This document shows, one piece after another, positions 49,201 to 61,900 of a DNA stretch of 64,000 bases. This stretch comes from Hymenolepis diminuta. Its lineage: Eukaryota; Platyhelminthes; Cestoda; Cyclophyllidea; Hymenolepididae. The stretch spans positions 169,444 through 233,443 of the forward strand of contig CAADRB010000015.1 of NCBI GenBank assembly GCA_900708905.1, read 5' to 3'. The notes beneath the pieces were generated by a model. It had not been told where the DNA came from and made no database searches. It worked only from the letters and a program-made list of their open reading frames with translations. Both the position numbers and the translations under genes were made by a program. Position 1 is the first letter of the stretch; every line of letters begins with the position of its first letter.

Positions 49201-51384
49201 CTTTAAAAAGTCTGCTAAAGTTTATTCAAGACAAACTCAGATATTTTAGTGGAAATATTTTGATTTAAGCGTGTTTGGTACTTATAATGGATACGTCAGA
49301 GTCATTAAAATGAATCAAAGTTTTTTTTGCTAAAGTAAGAATGCACTTGAAAGTGACTTGTTTGGCAGATTTTACTGAAGCATTTAGAACTGCGGTGATT
49401 AATTATCCATTTTTAATGGAATTCCAAAAAATACACAAAAAAGGCTACCAATTACACTGATAACATGACTGTACGGAAATCTCATGAAATAACAAAACTT
49501 ATTTACCGATTTATTTTCACTATTAAATACTACAATTGTTTACACATTTTATCTTGTACATTCGAGAAGAGAATAAGCAGCGATTTGAACTAAAAACTGC
49601 TTACTGACGAAGTAAGAAATAAATTAAAAACGGCCATTTTAAAGGAGCTTTTGAGAGTGGCCACAATCAAGAAACTTTTCATGTCTAACCTAGAAAAAGA
49701 CACCAATTTTCGCAAATTCACATACGACCTTCTAACTTGATCTCATAGAATCAATAATATTTTTATTTGTCTTATTTACATAAATGAAATAATAAAATGT
49801 TGCTGCATCTGGAAATCATTTTCATCTGGCACTGAAAATCCGACTACATCATCATTTTGAATTCAAATCACAAAAACTTAGGATTTGTATGCAATTATTT
49901 TAAATTAGCCATTGAATAAGTGATTTCGGGAAGTATTTTGATTTTTCCAAATCCATCCAGTCGCTTCTTTAAACCATCTTTACTATCAAGACTCATGAAT
50001 GCATGTCATAAAGGGTTGACAGTTATTATTTAACTACGCGTCTGTGAAAATTCTTTTAACCCATTTTAGTGTAACTATCGAATAACAACCTACGATAGCT
50101 CCACAAAATTGCTTCATCAAATCAAGACTGATTCAGTTCAGGGTGATGTGTATAAGAAGTTAACTCCGTGAGGTGTATTAAACTCTGCTCTCTAGATTTG
50201 TGCAGAGCATGTTAAAGCAACTACTACTTAAAAGATTTGATTTACACAATATAGAACGATGACCAAGAAGTAACGATTTTTTATATTATCAATGATCAAT
50301 GTGCAATAAGTATCAATTCTACTATTAAATTTATATAAGATAAACGCCTCAGATTTTTATGGATTATTTGGCCATACACAATAATAAATAATTACTTTTT
50401 ACTACTACTAAAAACTTAGCTTCTGACTCACATTGAAATGTCATGGAATATCTTCAACAAAGAAGTTCAAACAAAGCGCCAAATTAAAATAAATGTGAGA
50501 ATTACAGCTAAATATGGCTGGAGTTATACAGATAGCGGTGACGCCATTACCAAATCTTCAGATCTCAATCTATTCTATGTGTGTAAAGTGACAAGATTCT
50601 TATCTCGTTTGAAAGAGAAATGAGTTCTTTGATTATAAAAACACATCCAGACGTTACTATTTGCACTTGAAATTCTAAATTTATTCAATTATTACAACAT
50701 AACTTTCACGGTTGAGTTTAAAATGAGAATAGTACTCTCATACTTTAGAGAAATAGTTAACTTCAAGACCAATTTCACCATTTTCTATACTTTGTAAGTA
50801 TTACACTAAAAGCCATATATTTTTCTGTCCAGCTCGAAAGAATGGTGTGGTGCATTTAATTAGATAAAGAAAAGTAGCAAATAATAGTGGAATATCATCA
50901 CATCTAAACAAACGTTTCGTTTGCGAAAATGCTAACAAAATACGCATATTTCTGCTAGAACCGCAATAAGATCGAAAATGTTTAGTTATAATATGACGCT
51001 CACCAGCATTTTAATGTCCTACCGGTAAACTCCCATTAAATTTAAACTCATTAAAAGAATCGTGATATAAAATAATAAAGATTTCAAAACTGTGATAATT
51101 CTTAATTTTAAATAAATATGTTATATCAGAAAACTTTTCAAAAGTCATTTTATTGATGTTCGACATGGTCGGTCTGGTCATTTCACACATTTTAAAAGTT
51201 GGCCGATTATAACAAAAAAGTATTTAGTACATTTGGTATATTCTAAGCTCCAAAATTCTATGAGAAAATCTGTTACTAAGCATGCAAAGAATCGAATTTA
51301 TCAAGATGGTTTGACCACTTAATCAGTTTAATCAATAGGCTTTAAATATTGCGGGCCCTACCCGTCGAGCGTCTGAAGCGTCTA
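46266..51384. other. Intergenic, nothing recognised
   Basis: AT-rich throughout, and open frames are short and without motifs. Confidence 0.5.
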
Positions 51385-51603
51385 TCACACATCATCCCAG
51401 GCTTCTAAAATGCCAGTCCCATTGTGCCCCCAAAGGTCAAAAGGCAGGAAGTTGCTGAATACGTCTATTCGAGTTAGGTACCTAACTGCGTTTTGAGAAT
51501 TTGTTACACATGGTAAGTAAGATACATTCGACTTTAAATGTAAGCCGAAGTACCAAGTTCCTAATAATTCGTGAGATAATCGAAAATATGTTGAGTGACA
51601 CAT
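51385..51603 (-). CDS. Protein-like open frame, 72 codons, not recognised
   Basis: The last third (YLTRIDVFSNFLPFDLWG and following) lies in a near-50% GC patch at 51350-51480, well above background. No start context or splice sites stand out. It may be a fragment of an old mobile element. Confidence 0.12.
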   Translation of the reverse strand: MCHSTYFRLSHELLGTWYFGLHLKSNVSYLPCVTNSQNAVRYLTRIDVFSNFLPFDLWGHNGTGILEAWDDV

Positions 51604-54600
51604 TTAACTCGCTCAGTTACCTAGAGGTCATGTATTGACTCCAAGAGCTTAAGAAATGGCAGAGTTAATTGCATGCATTAACTGAAAAGGAAATAACCAA
51701 AGTCCAAGTAGAAATCTTTGATAACTTTGCATTATTTTCTTCTCTCATTAGATTCATATTTCTGCCCTCGTGCATTATTTTAACATTATCTGCATTAAAT
51801 ATTTTGGTGCTAAAATTAAGAATTTTTTACTTCTCCATAGCTCGTAATATACAACGGGATGCTTATAATTTTCATATCGTGCAGATTGGAAGATTGTCAG
51901 TATATGAGTTGTATCTACTTAGAAAGTGCGCAATAAATTACCGACTCCTTTCAATACTATCTTTGCTTAAAAGCATACGAATTTTTAGACATTGGTGAAT
52001 CTTAATCAAAATAAGTTTACCACGAGTGATTTAAGTAGAATAGGAATTTTTAAGAGTAAAGATTATATAATTCAGTGATATGCTAGCATCTGAACATGAT
52101 AATGGAGAGAAGGAAACACGCGTATATCAGGAGTCCGGCACAATTCCGTGCCTTTAGCCGCTTGTTTGAGTTTTTCAATAACGTCCAGGACCCTCAAGCG
52201 CTGATTGACATTTTTCCTTAAAGGGAGTAGGATTCAGTAGTAGTCTACTCAATAAGTTACACTACGTTAAAAAACATTTTAGTCTGAATACTAGCTGCTT
52301 TTGGCAATAAAAAGAGACAAATGATTCAAAACCGTATGATTTATCACTCAATTTAGTCGGCCGATCTATTAACTTCGAAAATTTCCCTCTGGAAACAAGG
52401 TTTTAAGTCGTAAGAATTGAAATTTTCAACACTTTGACAAGATGAAGTGACTTATATCTTTTAAGTCAGCAGACAAGGTATAACCTAATTCAAGTTTCAA
52501 ATTTGATTTAAGCATCCTTTGCTACACGGACTCTGACTTGTCCCACCTTACACGTTATCGTACAATTTTACTGCCTCCTATGTTTGAATATTTTATTAAT
52601 AAAATATCAAATTTCTAAGACTATTGAAGGTGATACTTGTAAATATCGTTTTAATGAAATACTTTGTTTGAGAATAAAGAACGCAAACAGATAATTTGAT
52701 CAACTTAACTAATTAATTCTGGAATTACCAAAATTGGAAGGGTATTTATTTGAGGGCATCATAAAAACATGAAAACCATTCATCGATTTCGGCAAATTCA
52801 AATGGAGAAGGTAAATCAATGCATATTAACTTTTACCTTAATGCACGAACATCAACAAATGCCGAAGGTTGTCGCTACTAAACGCCTTTTTAATGGAAAT
52901 ATTTCCAGGCTTTACATAAAGAGAAGCCCCATTTAAGTAAGGAACTTAAGGATAAATGCTGAAATGCATTAGAGTAGATGAAATTTAAATTCAATACTAT
53001 TAAATTTTATTTCCCGAATAATTTTTCCCCAAAATACTGATTCAATACACAAGGAATATTTATTAAATTAAATTAGATATGTCTTTGAGAATAAATTTTT
53101 CAAGTTGTTAAATGAAGGATTTTGGAAAAGATTTGTTAATTACCTATAATATTTTTTTCTCTCTTCAAGTCCGTTTATCCCATTTTATTCCAAATGACTA
53201 TATTCTTTTCTCGACAGTGCCGTTAAATATGCAGTCTGATAGACTAGGACTACTTTTCAACTTTACTCACCAAACTTGGAGAAAAGAACTTATTCAAATG
53301 ATGGGGATCGATAAGATTTAGGGTTTCTAATAAAGTGCTCTATGTTTTAAATTGCATCGGGGCTCTAAAAGAAATGCGCTTAAATTGTTAAAATTCCGCA
53401 ATTGACATTCAGCTACCTCAGCTCTGCTATATTAAGATCTGTAGGCTGCTGAATATCAAGACAAATCGTCTTCCATGGGCAAATGTGATTATTATTATTG
53501 AGGCTAATAATTTCTAGTAGCGATCGTTTACTCATATTTTTATGACTTACCAGAATAGTCTTGCTCTTAACAATGATGAAGTTGTTATTCCTCTCTCAAA
53601 TTTCTGCACTGTATTCAATAATTCACTAACTCTTTAAGTGGACTTAACTTGTATCAAACTTGCCAAATTTCTTAAAATATGTGAACATTAATTCCTAAAG
53701 AAGTGTACTTCAACTGTTTCATATATATATTTATTTATATATTAACTTATTTATTTATGGAGACTTTCACCTTATAAGTTTACGCGGTCAAGTGTTTATA
53801 AATAAAGAACACTCTGACGTAAATAAATTTAAAAATTCTTATTTTTAAATTAAAATGCGGTATTAGGACCAAAATAATCTACATTTTAAATATATATTGG
53901 AAACCATTTTTGGATAGGCAACGAAGCAAACTTATACTACCCAAGTTAATTGTCAAATTACTGAATCTATATGTTCTCAGTGAATGTATTCGGTAAATCA
54001 GGAAACACCATTTATTACCGTTCATTACGACTGCATAAAATATTATTTGTAAATACATTTTTCTTACGCAATATATGCGGATTGCTCAGTTGGAGAGTCT
54101 ATTTTACACAGTTTCAATAGACAATCGAAATGACCGTTTAAACACGTTTACGTTACAATTTTATTCCATCAATTGCACCATTTTCAAAATGGGCTTACCA
54201 CTTGAAGTGATAGTCAATTCCATCAGTAAAGCTACGTTAGAAAGCGGATCAAATTGTGCTAGCCATTCTCCCACAAAACTATTAATGAGAAAACCATGTG
54301 CATTTTGGACGAAAAGAAGAAATGAGTGGATGAAGAGGGGTAGGAGAAGGATTCGAAATCGGGAAAGGAAACAAGAATTGTTGTTGAGTGAGCGTGAACA
54401 GGGTTCTGATAAAAAGGCTAAGTCATCGTAAGCTCAGTGGGATTGGCAGTTTTGCGTTCTTTGTTTAAATAGAAATATCGTCATTTCAGAAATGCGTTCG
54501 ATAGAATGCTGCGGATCTCAACGACAACTCCTCTAACGCTCTATATTAGACATTGACCCAGACGTATGTATCTCATAAATTCAACATCTTTATTTAATCC

Positions 54601-55781
54601 CTAATTATAAATGATTGGTATAGCATTATATATTGAGAAATGCAATGACGTAATCTAAATAAAACTTGCATTGAAATTCCCTTTGATTAGGAATAATAAG
54701 CGATAGAAGAGAAACTGGAAGCAAACATTGCATCTCAAATGCCACGGTTCACGTTAGTATTAAATTATTAATGATACTGAAGAAAATGCGATTTTCGTTA
54801 TCTCTCGAGAACTATTGAGACAGTCGATTTTTTACTATCCATAAAATTTGAAAGTGGAGATTTCTGATTCAAATAGAAGTTTATAATGGGTAATCTTAAA
54901 TATTTATTTATATATCAATTCTTCATTAGTTGCCTACGTGATTTTCTCTTAATTTCGGTTTTAAAAAGAATTGCTTGAAATATTTATTTACACAAAACTA
55001 TTCGTTTTTGACCTCGAGATTCTTTCTTGATTACCTAACATTATTGTGCATTTCGATAAGTACTTTCTTAATTAGTAAGTCATAGAAAGGTTATGCTTTC
55101 AGATAAATTTTAGATAAGTGGAAGCTTCTTTTCCGTTTTCCATTTACATATTTGTGACTTTAAGTCTACTTCAATTGTCAGGGAATTTTAAGATAGTTAT
55201 AACTAAAGAAAGGGAGCAGAAATTATGAATTACGGAGCCAGAAAACTTGGAGAGAGAGAACTCTTCTATCCTGAAACTGTTCCAGAAACATCAGCGGTAG
55301 CAGCAGATGAAAACATCTGTGAAACTATGAGAACAGGAGGAAGAATCGGATTTCAAAGCCATGCTACACAATGGCCGCTGGATTATGGGTGTGCATGCAG
55401 ATTGAAGGGTAAGGGGGAGAAAGAGGAGGAAGGAGATTTTTCTAGGTTGGGAAATAATCGAGGCAATAATGAACCGCATCTGTGATTTCTTGCTTGTTTG
55501 CTTGCATGCTTACGATTCCTCGTTTTTGGAAATGGGTTTACGTCCTTCAAAGAAAGTTCCCTCAGGGAAATTTAAAATTTTGGGGTGGAATAAGTGGGAA
55601 AATACTTGTTGTAAATAAATTAAATTTAAGAAAAGCGTATTACATTTAATATATTTCAGATTTATCCTAACTAAAGGAATAAATAATAATAGTTATGTAG
55701 TGGCAAAAGAAAAATCTCTTAAATGTTTAGAGATTAGGTAGCTTTGATTCTCTTATCACACGAATAGACATGCAATTATAT
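51604..55781. other. Intergenic, weak frames only
   Basis: A 109-codon frame at 51669-51998 is Leu/Ile/Phe-rich and membrane-like but typical of AT-rich chance frames. The basic frame at 54075 and a Gly/Glu-rich purine-tract frame at 55225-55485 are also here, unrecognised. Confidence 0.45.
54075..54431 (+). CDS. Hypothetical open frame, 118 codons, basic C-terminal half
   Basis: ATG at 54075, stop at 54429-54431; an internal ATG at 54189 is an alternative start. The last 40 residues are strongly basic (RRNEWMKRGRRRIRNRERK) and lie in a purine-rich tract that itself suppresses stop codons. Purine-rich tracts like this recur across the window. No domain is recognised; probably non-coding. Confidence 0.12.
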   Translation: MRIAQLESLFYTVSIDNRNDRLNTFTLQFYSINCTIFKMGLPLEVIVNSISKATLESGSNCASHSPTKLLMRKPCAFWTKRRNEWMKRGRRRIRNRERKQELLLSEREQGSDKKAKSS

Positions 55782-55904
55782 TTATTGCTGGATCATTAAG
55801 GCTGTGGGTTTATTTTGAGTCAGACGCTCTGTCGCGACATAGAGTGAAACCGCTAGCCCTAGCAAGCTACTAACCGTAAGACCTGAAGTAACAAAAAACT
55901 TCAT
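55782..55904 (-). CDS. Possible 40-residue membrane-anchored peptide or exon
   Basis: From ATG 55904 the frame reads a signal-anchor-like hydrophobic stretch (VTSGLTVSSLLGLAVSLYVA) and then a polar tail to TAA at 55784-55782. The local sequence is GC-richer than its surroundings. The frame extends upstream to 55997 without a stop. Not recognised; low confidence. Confidence 0.12.
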   Translation of the reverse strand: MKFFVTSGLTVSSLLGLAVSLYVATERLTQNKPTALMIQQ

Positions 55905-55997
55905 CCGTTGAACCGAGGTGCTGTAGCTGTACATCTGATTAATATAATGAATACTATATTTATTGATAAACAGATATAACCTACAGCCATTTGACAA

Positions 55998-58900
55998 CCA
56001 GCCTCAATATATCCAAACCCAGAGTCGGAAGAATGGGTTAATGCTCAACAGAACTACATTTTAAGAGTATGTTTACCAGAAAATATTAACAGAAAGTTTA
56101 TCTAGATTGAGGTCAGCCAATGAGTGCAATATAATGGACAGGGTAAAATCAAGACAGAGGCGATTTGAAAGGCCACCGTCAACTTGATGGGTGGCATCAG
56201 TTATTAATCTAAAGAATCAACACCTTTTTTCCTCAAGAGATTTTTGACCTTACATGGGATCACACATATATACGACTCCTTTTTCATTAGACTATAAAGG
56301 TGACATAATGTGCATGCAAGATGGTTCACCAAGAATAAGAATCTAGTAGGAGACGTTTATTATAACTTGTATCAAGAGCTACTGCTTTGTGGAGTTCTTT
56401 AAAAGATCATATACTTAGACAAAAAGGTGAATAGGGTAATATCTATTCATGAATTCGGTTGCTCCATTGATTTAGGAAACTGAAATGGAGAATGTTAATA
56501 ATAGCAAAACCGGCCGCCTTTAATTTGCGCATTATCCATGGTTTGTCCAACATTGGGCACAGCAGGGTGTTAAAACTACCCAGACAATTTGACTCGGACA
56601 CACGTTGTCTTCACATCAAGGCGATGCAGGTGTGATCAAAATTTTCACGCTTATAATTTCTGCATACGGAAGTGAGTGAAAATTTGTAAATCATATGTAC
56701 ATAATTATCCGCTATTTTCAACCAAGGCAACGCAAAAATGGTTGATGAACTGTAATCATGGGATGTCACCAGAACATGAGGGATGAAATGAAGAGTAAAT
56801 ATAATGAAGGTGGGGTGTCAGGAGCCCTACTTTATTTGAAGTCTGGAGGTACTGATCTGTGTACTTTCACAATAAGGGGTATAGTTCATTTATAGTTTCC
56901 AAATATTCTAAAGCTCTATCTTTATCGTTTAATCAATGCTTTTCTGAGCGAGTTCATATCTACAATATTCAGATATTCAATGTTAATATCTCAACCAAAA
57001 GAGGAAAAAGCACAAGTTTTCCTTGTCATAGAAAAACTTGTTACAGTTCGATTCGAATTATGTATAGTATATCAGAATTCATATAATTTCACGTGACCAC
57101 TATGAGTTAATCGTTATTTCAATAATAATGGAAAAAAGTATACAATAAATATTAATTTTGCCCAGAGAAAATATTTGATAATTTTGCGCAATTATATTTT
57201 CTGCTTAAAAAATTGCTGAACAGTTGATTTAAACAAATAGTTGGTCGTGTAGCTTTAATTCCCATGTATCATCTCAAGGTAATGATCCGGTAGATACGAT
57301 TAGACCAGGTATATAAATATATCAGAGCTCACTAGATTTTTTGCATTGACCATGTTGACACAACTCTCTGCTGGTTTAATCTTCAGTTTCATTTTTATTG
57401 GCTGCTCATCAATGAACAAAGAACAAGAAATTGGTCAACTCCCATTGCTCCCTTGTTTTGCAATCTGGGCTCTAATCGATCAGGACTGACACTATTTCCC
57501 TTACCATCCAGTTTCTACTTTCTTTTCCCATTTCATTCTTCCACTCTCGTTCTTCTACGACAGCATAATATGACGAGATCTAAATTGACTCTTGGTCTTT
57601 TGATTTGAGAATGGCTGTTTTATTCTCATAGTCCTTAAGAAGATTATTACCCTACGTCGGGGGTTTCTCAGCTTTATACCCTCACATCCTTAAAATAGTC
57701 TTACTGTAGGGATTAGTATTACTTGAAGCTCATTAAAGCTGATTTATATATTTGAGTGTGTTCCTCATAGAAGCTATTAGAAGGCTTTTTATGAATACTT
57801 TGTGGACATTAAAATGTGACCTATTTTATAGAAACATACTTACAGATAACATTTTGATGTTTTTACTGTTAATTTCAACGGCGTGAATTTTTCTAAGTGT
57901 CGTAGCTTATAGATAATTTGATAAGTAGTATATTTGAATAGTAGTTAAATCATAGATTTGATCAAACGACTTTAAATTACTTGCAAAATGATAAATGGAG
58001 GTAAGGTGAAAGAGGAGAAAAGATGAATAGAAACAAATGGATAAGGGTTGGCATAAACAGGCACTCAATTTAAACAGTTCTCGTACTGATTTCAATTATT
58101 TCAATTTCCCACCCATCACTTATGAATACTCAGGTGCAATCTTTTCCCTGGCCGGCCTCCAGCGTTCCTTGTTCTCTAACACATCTATTCAGCTCTCTCT
58201 TCTCCAATTCCCACAGGTCAACTCCTACAGTCAGGTCCTTCAATTATCTCCCCTGCATCTGCAGCTTCTCCAACCTTCTGCTTTTAAGCTCTCTTCATCT
58301 TTCTATCTCTCCCTCTCTACTAAGTCTCAATGAAGTACCGCGGCAATATACTAGTATCTACTACTTCTTCCTTTTAGAGGATTTAAATTTATTGACCCTA
58401 TTATTTAGTCCCTAACAAATCTTCCGATGCCCTACCTTTATATTTCTTCTTTGCCATCCCCACTCACTCTTAATCAAATTAACTTAGTAGTTACATCCTC
58501 AAGCACCTTAATGTTTTATTTATTTGTTTTGCAAATTAGAAGTAATTAGTAGGCAATATTAGTTTTAATGTATACTACAACCCCCTTCTGTGATTGGTTC
58601 AGCTATTTCTCCCACTTAAATAATCATTTCCTCCAACAGGTCAACCCAAACTAGTCTTAAAACTATTTGTTCTCTGAAGAATTCCGAAAATATTAGACTT
58701 TTGTTCTTCCTGTGAATATTTCGTTATTAATCCGAGAATTCAATTTCTGAAAACCTTTTCTAAACAAATTAAGCTAATTTTTAAAAAATCCTTACATTAA
58801 TCCGTCAACTAGCGATTTAAAGAAGTAATCCTTACCTAAACTCTCATTCTTTCTCTGAGGAATTAGCAGAAGAAATGATAATGAGTTGGTAGGAATTCCA

Positions 58901-61900
58901 AATTATTATTAATCCTATGAACAGGGTGGCGGCCGGTTTGGAAGATTAAAGATCTCAAGATTGCTCTGAAATAACACTGAGATTGTAACTCTAATTAGTC
59001 CCAAACGCGCGTCTCGTTTAAAGGAGCATGAAAAAATATTAGCGCAACCGAAACAAAGATAATGAATCGGGTCCACTTTTGCCGTGGTGAGTATTTTAGA
59101 CGGTTAAACTTATCACTGCCTTGGAAACAGTGTGCAAGGTGCCCATTATAAATGAACCAACCCCAGGGACCAAGTCTTCCTCTCCCAAAAATACAAATCT
59201 TTGATCTACGCATCCTCTTGTTTGGATAGCATTATGCACATTTAAATTAGAGACTGGACAGACTTTTAGGAGACCTCAGAAAGAACAGAGAAATAGGATG
59301 AAAGAGAGATCATACCTTAGATATATTATGTGGATCTAAGCAAAAATGTGAACATATGCGAGAGGTTAAGATGGGATTTTATGTTTATAATAAATGATTC
59401 TGTCAGGAATTTACAGTCAAGTGGGGCAACAAATTCAACTTGAGCGGTATTCTTAATGATTTTAAAATGAGGAAAGCAAAGGCATCAACGATCCTGCTAA
59501 GTCCTTGAGGCGTGTATTTTTAATAAGCACATACCTACATTTATTCGCTTGCTTGTTTTTATCTCTCATGACTCATCCCTTAGTCTTTAAATGTTTACTG
59601 GTTTCCCTTCGTTATATAACACCTTCATATTGAGTCTTAACCATATTTTACAGTCCGCCTTTTACAATTCAGCCACCTTCTATCTCTTCTGGCCCAAGGA
59701 AAATATTCAGCTAAGGTGTAGTTTGAGCGGCTGGGAGGGGAGTTAGCTGGACTATTTTTCTAATCCTATATCAGTCCCCCTTCTACTATAAAAGTAGTCC
59801 TTTATAGCCTCTAAGGTTACATCATTTTTCCAATAGTAGTGAATTCCATTCAAACGCTAATGCATATTATTAACCTCTTCTCGTCGGATGCAACAAGCAT
59901 GTAAAGGATAAACCGATAAAGTAATCACTCTTCTTATTTCCTTGCGCTACCGGATGGGTACCTTCAAACAATTATTCCAAATGCAAGGCTGCTCAACGAA
60001 GTGAAGAGAAAAGGTTTTCCCTCATAATCACATATTGCAATCTAAAGATGGAAACGTATGTTAACCTTTGGTAAAGACCACTCTCTAATGTACTTGAATT
60101 TGAAAGTTATGTATCCTTTTATCTAAGTCATATGGCCTTTAAATAAATGGGCTCGTCATTATTACGATTTTAGAAAGCCCTAAACAGGTGAAGCTTCCTT
60201 CCTTTTCTAGAACTTGTTTCAACCGTTAATATCCGTTAATGTTAAGAACGCCGCTCGAAGAATGATATTAGGTTTATACGGTGTTAATGATCTAGCAGAA
60301 AAGGTCCCTCTAAGGAATCTTGCAAAATAACTAAAAATACGAATAGCAAATTTATATAAGTAGGGCCTCAGAGAGATGAGATATTAGCAAAATTGCTATT
60401 GAGATTCCACATACCAAAAGTAGGTGCCTCCAAATCCGCCTATACAAAGAGTTAATTAAGACGACTTAAAACAGGTGCTAAACAGATATTCGGCGGAAAA
60501 GTAGACATTACTTAACATCAACCACAACTAAAAGATGTGCTTAAAAGAAAAAGTATAAGCTTAGATTCTCGGTGTCATCGAATCTCCAAAGGAAGGTGAG
60601 ATGAGAAGGTAATGGCGGTGATCGAACAAATGGTAGACAACCTCGTCCAGTGGAGAATCCAACAGAAATAATACGAAAATAGGATGGCTACGTGATAATT
60701 CTGTATTTCAGATGAAGTCTCTGATTCCAATTCTCACTTCTACTACCTATTCTACAGTTTTTTTTAATATGAACATGCGACCTCTTTATGAACTTCTACT
60801 TTCTATGTGCTTGGACGTTTTCCCATCACGAAAGATTGTAAAGTCATTTAGCCCTCTCATGGGAAATAAATATGTAGACAGACAAAAAAATCAAAGAGAA
60901 GAGGGCTCTCTTTGCATGACCTCTAAACAGCTTCAACCATTTAAAATTGCCAATTTCGCTAAGTGTCAATGGTACTTTTAAGATTATCTTGAATTCTTAA
61001 GGTAGCTTATGGATAATTCAAGAAGAAAACCGAAAATATTATAGAAAATGCTAGCTATTACAAACTGGAATTCCATTCTCTCTTCTAAACTAAAAATATA
61101 ATTCATGCATTCAATTTTTGCATTTGTGATTAAGCACACAAATATTATTGCCATTTATTTAGTAAACATGTAAAGAGCAGAAAATAAATACTTTTGGAAA
61201 AATGCCCCTGGATACAAGTTGGAAAATTTAATAGCAATATTCTCAAGACTCATCATATAAATTAAAACGGTTAACTAGTTAGTTCGTTCATTTTAAAAAA
61301 TTCAAATCTAAAATAAGATTTGAACTGGAGTCGCAAAGCATTTAAAGAAATATTTATCGAGAGGAGTGGGAAGGGCAAATTTTTGGATTCATTCTTGAGG
61401 TCAAGAGTTTTATTTAGCTCCAAATGTGAAAATTTGTTCTTTAACTTCAATTCTTGGGATTTTGAAAGCGTTCGGCTGGAGCTAACTCATAAAGACGGAT
61501 AGTCATAAACTGCATTAAGATATTGATTTTCACTAGCAAAGGTTCATATTTGTCTATAGTTTCTTCAGATTATACTCATTTGAAGGGAGCATACACCTGA
61601 GCTGGACCGGGGGTGATTTGAACAAAAGACGAAACGAGTGAATGAGAATTAGAAAGTGGAGGAGCATAGAATGAGCATCATCGCAGAGTGAGAATTAACC
61701 GAGTTGTAAGTATACTTGAAGGTTTTGCATTTTCTTTAATCAAATAAGCAAATGATGAAGTCATTATCTGTAAACTAGGACAGCGTAGACATATGAGTCA
61801 ATGTGTGCATTCGATAAAATACTGCAAATTATGAAAATTTATCTAAATGAGGGTTTTTTATATTAATATATTCTAGTATGCTGTTATGTTTATCGAATAA

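Noticed and set aside
51669..51998. 109-codon membrane-like frame
   Set aside because: Leu/Ile/Phe richness is the expected output of AT-rich DNA. No splice sites, repeats or family motifs support it.
58037..58415. Two overlapping frames of 98 and 97 codons
   Set aside because: Two plus-strand frames are open at the same place because the DNA is pyrimidine-rich. There is no motif and no frame preference.
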